NCBI GenBank assembly: GCA_946187025.1
Contig: CAMHPM010000085.1
Span: 1-6,754, forward strand
Reading direction: 5' to 3'
DNA length: 6,754 nucleotides
DNA from: an uncultured Prevotellaceae bacterium
GTDB taxonomy: Bacteria; Bacteroidota; Bacteroidia; Bacteroidales; Bacteroidaceae
The notes under the pieces are model-generated. The model saw only the letters and a program-made list of their open reading frames with translations. It had not been told where the DNA came from and made no database searches. This document shows positions 1-5,900 of this stretch, piece after piece. The position numbers and the translations under genes are program-made. How positions within the stretch are numbered: position 1 is the stretch's first letter; the number at the start of each line of letters is the position of its first letter.

Positions 1-54
1 CGTGATGGGATAGAGTCGAGTTGCATATCCCGCTGCAAGTATCAAGCATTTCAT
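1..54 (-). CDS. Sugar nucleotidyltransferase, N-terminal fragment
   Basis: Only the first 18 codons lie in the window; the gene continues past position 1. They read MKCLILAAGYATRLYPIT, which is the N-terminal nucleotide-binding signature of NTP-transferase (sugar-1-phosphate nucleotidylyltransferase) proteins: a short beta strand, LAAG, then a TRLxPxT element. The family joins a sugar-1-phosphate and an NTP to give NDP-sugar and pyrophosphate in the cytoplasm. The ATG at 54-52 overlaps the TGA (53-51) of the upstream sugar kinase as ATGA, so the two are very likely translationally coupled and functionally paired: the kinase would make the sugar-1-phosphate and this enzyme would activate it. 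Which sugar and which nucleotide cannot be told from this fragment. The family call is firm for so short a piece because the motif sits exactly at the N-terminus in the right frame. Confidence 0.8.
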   Translation of the reverse strand, partial: MKCLILAAGYATRLYPIT

Positions 55-1220
55 AATAGTCCGTCGGCTGATTTACAAATTTTTACCATATATTTGCCTT
101 CAAGTTGAGGGAACGTTTTGAGGTATTCGGTCGTCACCTTCTCGATGATGCTCTCTTCGAAGGCGGGGTCGATGAGCGACATGCAGCATCCCTTGAATCC
201 GGCTCCGCTGAAGCGTCCGCCGTAGATGCCGTCGGTGTGAGTCATGATGTCGTAGAGGGTCTTGAGTTCGGGCGAGCCCGTCTCCCAGCTGTAGATGCTT
301 GAGTGTCCGCTCTCGAAGCTGAGTCGTCCGTAGGTCTCGATGTCTCCGCGACGCCATGCCTCGGCTCCTTGTTCCACACGCTCAAACTCCGTCATCCAGT
401 GTTCGGCACGGCGGCGCCATGTTTCGGGCAGGCGGTCGCGATACTGCTCATATACCTCACGTGGTATGTCGCGCATGTTGGTCTCCTGGAACTTACCATA
501 TTCCATGCCTGCGAATGCAGCCAGCGCGTATGCAGCACTGCGCAGCTCATCCACCCTCATGTTGAACTTACTGCCGGCCAGTGTGCGTTCCACTCCGCTG
601 AAGAAGATGGCAATCTTGTAGGGTTTCATCTGTGGATGTGCAGGAATGAGTTCGTAGCTGTCGTCGCGAGTGTCGAGATAGAGCAGGTGGTCTTTCTTTG
701 AATACATCTCGCAGCTTTGGTCGAGCTTACCGCTGCTCACACCCACATAGTTGTTCTCGGCACGCACCGACATCATGATGAGTTCGCGCGGCTCTGGTTT
801 GATGTCGTTCACCTCGCACAATGCTTTCAGATATACCAGCACCACGGCTGCCGACGACGAGAGTCCGCCTATAGGCAGGCTGCCTTCGATTACTCCGCTC
901 AGTCCGCGACGCAGCGGATATTGGGCTGCCAGCTGCAGGGTTGCACCGCGCAGGTAGTCGGCCCAGTCGTCTTGTTTCTGGCGTGGCACCTCGGCTATGT
1001 GCCACTGGGCGCGCTTGTCGAACTGCAGCGAGCAGAGTTCCACCACTCCGTTCTGCTTGGGGCTGAAGGCTATATGTATGCCCTTATCTATGGCCAGACC
1101 TGTAATCTTACCCAGGTTGTGGTCGCTATGTGCTCCGATAGGACATATACGGTAGGGGCAGAATGCCAACCCCTCGGGAGCCTTCTTGTAGATTTCAACA
1201 AATTTGTCTTGACACTTCAT
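51..1220 (-). CDS. GHMP sugar-1-kinase, galacturonokinase-like
   Basis: A 389-residue cytoplasmic kinase of the GHMP superfamily, of normal galactokinase length and complete. Visible motifs are the sugar-binding segment PYRICPIGAHSDHNLG (residues 22-37), the ATP-binding loop GGLSSSAA (118-125), SGKLDQS with the expected catalytic Asp167, and the third GHMP motif GGRFSGAGFKGCC (about 334-346). Typical galactokinases have GxxNxIGEHxDY in the first motif; here Asn and Glu are replaced by Cys26 and Ala30. The form PYRICPxGAHxDH, and also YxGxxxGxLDQS, RAEH and GARFSGAGFxGCC-like blocks, match what I remember of plant galacturonokinase, so galacturonate is the best guess for the substrate, with galactose or another uronic acid possible. 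An in-frame GTG 51 bases upstream (1271) would add 17 residues. I prefer the ATG at 1220 because it sits behind an A/T-rich leader and begins just ahead of the conserved fold. It is probably the first gene of an operon with the nucleotidyltransferase. Confidence 0.85.
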   Translation of the reverse strand: MKCQDKFVEIYKKAPEGLAFCPYRICPIGAHSDHNLGKITGLAIDKGIHIAFSPKQNGVVELCSLQFDKRAQWHIAEVPRQKQDDWADYLRGATLQLAAQYPLRRGLSGVIEGSLPIGGLSSSAAVVLVYLKALCEVNDIKPEPRELIMMSVRAENNYVGVSSGKLDQSCEMYSKKDHLLYLDTRDDSYELIPAHPQMKPYKIAIFFSGVERTLAGSKFNMRVDELRSAAYALAAFAGMEYGKFQETNMRDIPREVYEQYRDRLPETWRRRAEHWMTEFERVEQGAEAWRRGDIETYGRLSFESGHSSIYSWETGSPELKTLYDIMTHTDGIYGGRFSGAGFKGCCMSLIDPAFEESIIEKVTTEYLKTFPQLEGKYMVKICKSADGLL

Positions 1221-1260
1221 AATATTTATTTTGATAATGAACAATGAATAACGAACACCA

Positions 1261-1282
1261 TTCAGCTTCACTTCAGCTTCAC
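1261..1282. repeat. 11-bp perfect tandem duplication
   Basis: The unit TTCAGCTTCAC occurs twice in direct succession (1261-1271, 1272-1282). It lies in the predicted 5' leader of the sugar-kinase mRNA, between the mapped promoter and the ATG at 1220. On the minus strand each copy begins with GTG, and the proximal copy supplies the alternative GTG start. The copies differ in frame because 11 is not a multiple of 3. Confidence 0.9.
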
Positions 1283-1311
1283 ATCAACATCCCTTCATAT
1301 CCCCCCAACGC

Positions 1312-1327
1312 AATTTGTGCGCAAATT
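1312..1327. promoter_or_regulatory. Near-palindrome over the kinase -7 box
   Basis: AATTTGTGCGCAAATT has perfect 6-bp arms (1312-1317 and 1322-1327) and a 4-base centre. It overlaps the -7 element of the minus-strand promoter (1322-1329) and the expected transcription start near 1315. The position is that of a repressor operator, but no regulator is in the window and the role is inferred from geometry only. Confidence 0.4.
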
Positions 1328-1353
1328 TAGGAAATTCCGCCCTAACATGCAAA
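1322..1353 (-). promoter_or_regulatory. Bacteroidetes promoter for the sugar-kinase operon
   Basis: Read on the minus strand, TTTG (1353-1350) is followed after 20 bp by TAAATTTG (1329-1322). This is an exact match to the Bacteroidetes housekeeping-sigma consensus TTTG-N19-21-TAnnTTTG. Transcription would start around 1315, giving a leader of about 95 bases before the ATG at 1220. A 7-bp inverted repeat, ATGCAAA (1347-1353) with TTTGCAT (1376-1382), covers the -33 box and could be a further protein-binding site. Confidence 0.65.
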
Positions 1354-1399
1354 CGAATAGGCACAAAACTTGCTTTTTGCATACAGATTGACCTCATAA

Positions 1400-1555
1400 C
1401 AAACAAAAAATGTATTCATCCCCGACTGTGTCAAGCATATAGACTATAATGCCTTTGGAGGTTGCGTCAATCTCAAACAGATTAACACGCCAAAGATGCT
1501 TGAACGTGTAGCAGACAATGCTTTCGACGAATGTAGGGCCAACATAAAACCTTAA
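1400..1555 (+). pseudogene. Possible short gene remnant
   Basis: The frame is open from just after a TAA (1397-1399) to a TAA at 1553-1555, 51 codons, with no ATG until codon 32. The translation has a balanced, protein-like composition (for example IDYNAFGGCVNL and MLERVADNAFDECRAN) rather than the low-complexity look of AT-rich spacer. I do not recognise the family. It may be the 3' end of a gene lost by rearrangement, or chance. It is not a plausible intact gene because it lacks a start and the ATG at 1410 is in another frame that stops quickly. Confidence 0.25.
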
Positions 1556-1576
1556 GCAGTGTTAACATATTCGGGG

Positions 1577-1613
1577 AAAAGTGTGCAAGTGGTGCATCAA
1601 AAACACCTTTTTT
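1577..1613 (+). terminator. Weak terminator-like hairpin with T-run
   Basis: Two alternative weak stems precede six T residues (1608-1613): GGTG (1591-1594) with CACC (1604-1607), or AAAAGTGT (1577-1584) with ACAC-c-TTTT (1603-1611). It could shield the phosphatase promoter from plus-strand read-through, but the stems are short. The T-run is shared with the left arm of the inverted repeat at 1608-1712. Confidence 0.25.
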
Positions 1614-1712
1614 AGTCAGACTATTTGGTCGGTTCACCAGTTTATCGTATATTTGCAGTGACAAATCATTGCAAATTATATTGCATACCCAAATGACAAT
1701 CTGACTAAAAAA
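1608..1712. repeat. 13-bp inverted repeat flanking a promoter (candidate invertible segment)
   Basis: TTTTTTAGTCAGA (1608-1620) and TCTGACTAAAAAA (1700-1712) are perfect reverse complements separated by 79 bp. The enclosed DNA (1621-1699) contains the only good promoter for the downstream gene. Just inside both arms, in the same arm-relative direction, lies ATTTGG (1623-1628 and, reversed, 1691-1696 with one adjustment in spacing), so the similarity extends imperfectly beyond 13 bp. This is the layout of phase-variable promoters known from Bacteroides capsule and surface loci. The six A/T pairs at the outer end lower the information content. Confidence 0.5.
1624..1655 (+). promoter_or_regulatory. 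Bacteroidetes promoter for the exported phosphatase
   Basis: TTTG (1624-1627), a 20-bp spacer, then TATATTTG (1648-1655) match TTTG-N19-21-TAnnTTTG exactly. Transcription would start near 1661, leaving a leader of about 60 bases that ends in an A-run before the ATG at 1725. In the present orientation it drives the phosphatase gene. If the surrounding inverted repeats recombined, it would point toward the sugar-kinase operon instead. Confidence 0.65.
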
Positions 1713-1724
1713 AAACATAAAACT

Positions 1725-4700
1725 ATGAACTACATCACACGATACATCACCACTACTATCATCTGCATCATCCTGACATTAAGTGCAAATGCCCAAGGCT
1801 ACAAGGATGTGACCCGTCTATATATCAAGAATGCCAGCCAGGCCTCGGCCAACGGCTGGACCTACACGCGCCAGCAGGTAGGAGGCGAAATCAAGGAGTG
1901 GTCGCAGACATGCAAGGCATATCATGGCAGCTATGTATCGGAAGTGTATGCAGGCGACCCGCTCAGCTATACCACCTTCGAAGCCAAACAGACCATAACC
2001 CTGCCGCAAGGCACCTACCACCTTGTGGGCAAGGCATTCCAGCGCGATGTACCGAACGTCAAGCTCTTTGCCGAAATCGACGGCACACGGGCAGAGACAC
2101 AAGTCGGAAGCGTGTATGGGCAGTTTGCATCGGCCACCACCGACCTGTCGCCCAACGGCATGGAAAGTGCAGCACAAGCATTCAATGCCAACATGTATCT
2201 CAACGAACTCACATTCACCGTCACGGCCGACGACACACCTGTGGTCATCGGCTACGAAGGAGAGTTCACCGACGCACGCCAGTGGTTCATATTCGGAGCA
2301 ATGACACTCTATCAGGAGCAGAACGAGGTGAGCAACATCTATTCAATCGACATCACGCCATCGCTCAACCGCTCGTTCACCAGCTATACAGGACTTACGG
2401 GACTATATTCAAAGGCCGATGCCTACATCCACGAAAAATACTCCGGCTCAGACTTCCCCGAGGGCGACCTCATAACTCAGACATTCACCGGACTTGAAAA
2501 CGGAATATACCAAGTCGTAATCAACGCAAATGCCAGCAAGGCCAACGGTGTAGGAACGGTTCCGAAGAAAAAACCATACGTCTATGCAGCCGATGCGAAG
2601 GCAACGGTGACGGTTGAGACCCAGAACGATGTGGCAACAGTTGGACAATACGTACTGCGCAATGTGATTGTAGCCGACGGAACCATGCGTGTAGGATTCT
2701 ACAATCAGGCATCGGGCGGCAACTGGTATCTGTTCAACGTGAAGAGCGTGAAATACTGCGGAACCAACATCACCGTACTCGCAACACGCTACAAGCAATT
2801 GCTGACAGCAGCCAAATCGCTGCAAGGCAAGCAGATGCAGGCCTGTGTATCGGCCGCACTCGATGCCGCAATAGCTCAGGCCGAGACCGATGTAGATACC
2901 GAAAGCAAGGAATGGCTCGAACAAACCATCAGCACACTCAACACCGCCATAGCAGCAGCACAAACAAGCACAGCAGCTTATGCAACAACCATACCAGCAG
3001 CAGTGAGCGGCATGAAAGCTCAAAGCATATTCACTGCCGTGGCCGACACACTACAGGCATGGTTCGATACAGGAGTATATGCCACGGCCGAAGATGTATA
3101 TGACACCTACCGCCGACTCGAGCTGGAAGCACTGCCTCTCGAACCGGGAACCGACTACACATCGGCCATCATCAACCCGGGATTCGAGCTGGGCAACACC
3201 GACGGATGGAGCATCACGACCAAAGGCACCGACACAGGAATACGCACCACAAGCAGCACTGCCTACAATTATTCCGGCACTGAAGGCAGCTACCTCTTCT
3301 ACACAACATCGACAGGAATAACGACACTCGACATAAGTCAGACAATAACAGGCCTTGCCAACGGCTACTACGCCGTATCGGCCACAGTGGCAGGATTCGG
3401 CGACCAGACGCCAATCATCATGAGTGCCAACTCACAGAAGAACAGTGTGCGCCCGTCGGGCTCCGACATAGAAGCCGAAGTGGCAAACGGATATACGCTC
3501 ACCGTAAAAGAAGCATTTGTTTACGACGGCACACTCACCATAACAATACAGAACACAGGCAAGGGCAATACCCTCTTCAAGGCCGACAACATCCGTCTCA
3601 CATACCTGCGTCCTTACAAACCGCTCGACACATATACCGGCCTCAACTTCACCGTAAACCTCGAAAACAGCGAAGTGGCACGATTCCTTGCCAACGAGAC
3701 ATATACAGAACAGTCGGCATCGGCCGTCACCAGCTACGACCTCGCAGCCGGATTCCGCTACGACCAGCCAGCCGTAGTATCCATTCCGCTGCCGGCACAG
3801 GACGTGGAGGCAACACTGACCGTAAGCCTGAAAGCCAACTTCACTGATGCCGAAACACACACGGTTGCCGCCGGAAGCGTGCTCTATGAACTGGCAAACC
3901 TCATTCCGCAGCAACACTACTACTACAAGATTGAAGCCGACGGCAACACTGTAGGCAACGGACAGATACACACTACAGGGCGTCTGCGCATGATAAAGGC
4001 CGACTCAGGATTCAACATCCGCGATCTTGGCGGATGGCTCAACACCGACGGCAACCGCCTGCGCTACGGGCTTATATATCGAGGTGGCGAGATGAATGCC
4101 AACCATGCGATGAACAGTGCCGACCTGGCCGAGATGGCACGTCTGGACATCAAGGCCGAAGTGGATTTGCGCACAAATGCCGACATAAGCGGATTTGGCA
4201 TCAAGGGTTCGGCCATCGAAGGTGCTGCATACACCTACGAAAACCTTAACCGATGGAGCGAAGATGCGCTCAATTTCGATGCTGCCAAGTTCCGCGACGC
4301 CTTCAACCTCGTATTGCAAACGGTGCGCTCGGGACATGCGGTGTATTTCCACTGCATCTACGGAGCCGACCGCACCGGATGTTTTGCGTTCCTGCTCGAA
4401 GGTCTGCTCGGTTTACCTGTTGAACAACTTTACAAAGACTATGAACTCACATCGTTCTCGTTGGCAGGACTGCGCGAAAAGACCGGCATCGACCACAAGC
4501 TGCAATACATCAAAGCACTTGAAGGCTCTACCTTGCAAGAGAAGTTCTACAATTACTGGCGTGGAGCCATCGGAATAGACGAGGCCGACCTCAACGACTT
4601 TATAAACATCATGGTTGACGGGACGAGTCCTATCACCACCGCCACCCATGCAGAAATACCAGGCAAGGCAGTGGCCGACGGTGAATACTACATTTACCTG

Positions 4701-5831
4701 CCTACCTACGACCTATTCCTCGAACGAGGCATGGCATTTGGTACGAGAGGTATTCCCGGACACTATGGCATACCTGTATCGGTCATCACCAATGGTGTTG
4801 GTGTAAGCACCATCCGGTTCCTCGACAACAACCTGTACCTCGGTTCCGACGGCTATACAGACAAGGTGATTTCCTACAACAGCATATCGTGGTTCATAGA
4901 AAAGAGCAACGACAGCTTTATACTGAAATCGTTAAACGGCAAATACCTCGAGATTTACGAAGACAATCGTATCAGGGTTGAAACCGAATCGGCAAACAAT
5001 GCAACTCCGATACGCCTGCTGACACAAGCCGAGCAGAAGACAAAAGCCGGACAATGGCGGCAAGACAACATACTTGCAGCAGCCAATGCAGCAGGAATGG
5101 ATGTAACCACCCTTGCCGACTTCAATGCCACCCTGGCCAAATACACCCGAGTGCCACGCGCCGCCACAATAAAAAGCGCAACAGCAGGAAGCACCACCGA
5201 CTGGGTTCTGTCGGAACCTTATGCCCGCAATGAGACCAACAACTTCGGCAACGCATACAACGTGGGCACATACGGTGGCGAGCTTTACCAGAAAAACGCA
5301 TCGGTCAGTCAAACCGTCACAGTACCTCACGCCGGATTATACAAGTTGACATTCAACGCATTCTATCGTCAGGGTACAAATGCCGATTGCTACAACCTCG
5401 GTCTTGCAGGATACGACAACCTCAGCACGGCCTATGCAAGCATCAACGACACTTATTTCGTACAGATTCCATCGTGGTATAGCGGATGTACCGACGGTTC
5501 TTCGCCTAACGATACCGATGCAGCAAAGGCTCTCATTAACCAAGGCAAATACCGAGTAGAGCTATATGCCTATATCGATGAGTCGGAGGAAGCCACAATC
5601 ACCATCAACGTGCCTGGATTCACGCCATTCGGCTGGTGCCTCTTCACAGGATTTGTGCTGACGGCCTACCTGTCGCCCGACGACGCTGACGGCATCATTT
5701 CACCTGCGGCCGACACCAGCATAACCGGCAACGGGCATCAGGCAGCCATCTACGACCTCACAGGACGTCTGGTGACACATCCGGCTGCCGGCATCTACAT
5801 TGTCGATGGAAAGAAGATTGTGATTAAATAA
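1725..5831 (+). CDS. Exported multimodular protein with tyrosine-phosphatase domain
   Basis: A 1368-residue protein with a Sec signal peptide (hydrophobic I/T-rich core, likely cleavage ANA|Q after residue 23). Visible order: beta-rich carbohydrate-binding-like modules at about 25-197 and 204-348; a helical FIVAR-like segment (about 353-470); a third binding-like module opening with INPGFELGNTDGW (483-495) and ending near 630; an Fn3-like domain (about 635-757); a tyrosine-phosphatase domain (about 760-965); a ricin-like beta module starting GEYYIYL (986) to about 1090; a fourth beta module (about 1155-1318); and a C-terminal tail with IYDLTGRLV (1342-1350) and GIYIVDGKKIVIK at the end. The phosphatase has NIRDLGG (764-770) and the P-loop HCIYGADRTG (876-885), with nucleophile Cys877 and Arg883, fitting the Y_phosphatase3 group. 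It should act outside the cytoplasm, perhaps anchored to glycans. Natural substrate (phosphotyrosine, phospholipid or inositol phosphate) is unknown. Family members are often only about 250-350 residues, so this is strongly elaborated. Confidence 0.85.
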   Translation: MNYITRYITTTIICIILTLSANAQGYKDVTRLYIKNASQASANGWTYTRQQVGGEIKEWSQTCKAYHGSYVSEVYAGDPLSYTTFEAKQTITLPQGTYHLVGKAFQRDVPNVKLFAEIDGTRAETQVGSVYGQFASATTDLSPNGMESAAQAFNANMYLNELTFTVTADDTPVVIGYEGEFTDARQWFIFGAMTLYQEQNEVSNIYSIDITPSLNRSFTSYTGLTGLYSKADAYIHEKYSGSDFPEGDLITQTFTGLENGIYQVVINANASKANGVGTVPKKKPYVYAADAKATVTVETQNDVATVGQYVLRNVIVADGTMRVGFYNQASGGNWYLFNVKSVKYCGTNITVLATRYKQLLTAAKSLQGKQMQACVSAALDAAIAQAETDVDTESKEWLEQTISTLNTAIAAAQTSTAAYATTIPAAVSGMKAQSIFTAVADTLQAWFDTGVYATAEDVYDTYRRLELEALPLEPGTDYTSAIINPGFELGNTDGWSITTKGTDTGIRTTSSTAYNYSGTEGSYLFYTTSTGITTLDISQTITGLANGYYAVSATVAGFGDQTPIIMSANSQKNSVRPSGSDIEAEVANGYTLTVKEAFVYDGTLTITIQNTGKGNTLFKADNIRLTYLRPYKPLDTYTGLNFTVNLENSEVARFLANETYTEQSASAVTSYDLAAGFRYDQPAVVSIPLPAQDVEATLTVSLKANFTDAETHTVAAGSVLYELANLIPQQHYYYKIEADGNTVGNGQIHTTGRLRMIKADSGFNIRDLGGWLNTDGNRLRYGLIYRGGEMNANHAMNSADLAEMARLDIKAEVDLRTNADISGFGIKGSAIEGAAYTYENLNRWSEDALNFDAAKFRDAFNLVLQTVRSGHAVYFHCIYGADRTGCFAFLLEGLLGLPVEQLYKDYELTSFSLAGLREKTGIDHKLQYIKALEGSTLQEKFYNYWRGAIGIDEADLNDFINIMVDGTSPITTATHAEIPGKAVADGEYYIYLPTYDLFLERGMAFGTRGIPGHYGIPVSVITNGVGVSTIRFLDNNLYLGSDGYTDKVISYNSISWFIEKSNDSFILKSLNGKYLEIYEDNRIRVETESANNATPIRLLTQAEQKTKAGQWRQDNILAAANAAGMDVTTLADFNATLAKYTRVPRAATIKSATAGSTTDWVLSEPYARNETNNFGNAYNVGTYGGELYQKNASVSQTVTVPHAGLYKLTFNAFYRQGTNADCYNLGLAGYDNLSTAYASINDTYFVQIPSWYSGCTDGSSPNDTDAAKALINQGKYRVELYAYIDESEEATITINVPGFTPFGWCLFTGFVLTAYLSPDDADGIISPAADTSITGNGHQAAIYDLTGRLVTHPAAGIYIVDGKKIVIK

Positions 5832-5893
5832 TATTGACACACATATACACCAACACAGGATTTTACATCCCATAAAAAACATAACCAATATTA
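5829..5893. repeat. 8-bp inverted repeat bracketing the intergenic gap
   Basis: TAATATTG (5829-5836, including the phosphatase stop codon) and CAATATTA (5886-5893) are exact reverse complements 49 bp apart, enclosing nearly all of the 69-bp gap before the dipeptidase gene. There is no good TTTG/TAnnTTTG promoter and no terminator in the gap, so the dipeptidase may be transcribed by read-through from the phosphatase gene. The repeat is short and AT-rich and may be chance. Confidence 0.4.
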
Positions 5894-5900
5894 AACAGAA

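Larger units (their letters stand above)
1221..1724. other. Divergent intergenic control region
   Basis: About 500 bases between the divergently read sugar-kinase operon and the exported phosphatase gene. It holds one good promoter for each direction, several inverted repeats, an 11-bp tandem duplication and a 51-codon open stretch with no start codon. No tRNA or recognisable riboswitch was seen. A minus-strand open frame starting at 1718 runs through the phosphatase promoter and starts with poly-Phe encoded by the T-run, so I do not regard it as a gene. Confidence 0.8.

Noticed and set aside
1221..1271. 17-residue N-terminal extension of the kinase from a GTG at 1271
   Set aside because: The extension falls in the AT-rich leader and the tandem repeat, adds no conserved motif, and the ATG at 1220 gives normal family length.
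1482..1718. 78-codon minus-strand open frame opposite the phosphatase promoter
   Set aside because: It starts with poly-Phe from the T-run, crosses both inverted-repeat arms and the promoter, and has no recognisable protein features.
5829..5836. TAATATTG as a -7 box for the dipeptidase gene
   Set aside because: It mismatches TAnnTTTG and has no TTTG at 19-21 bp upstream; the nearest ATTG is 26 bp away.
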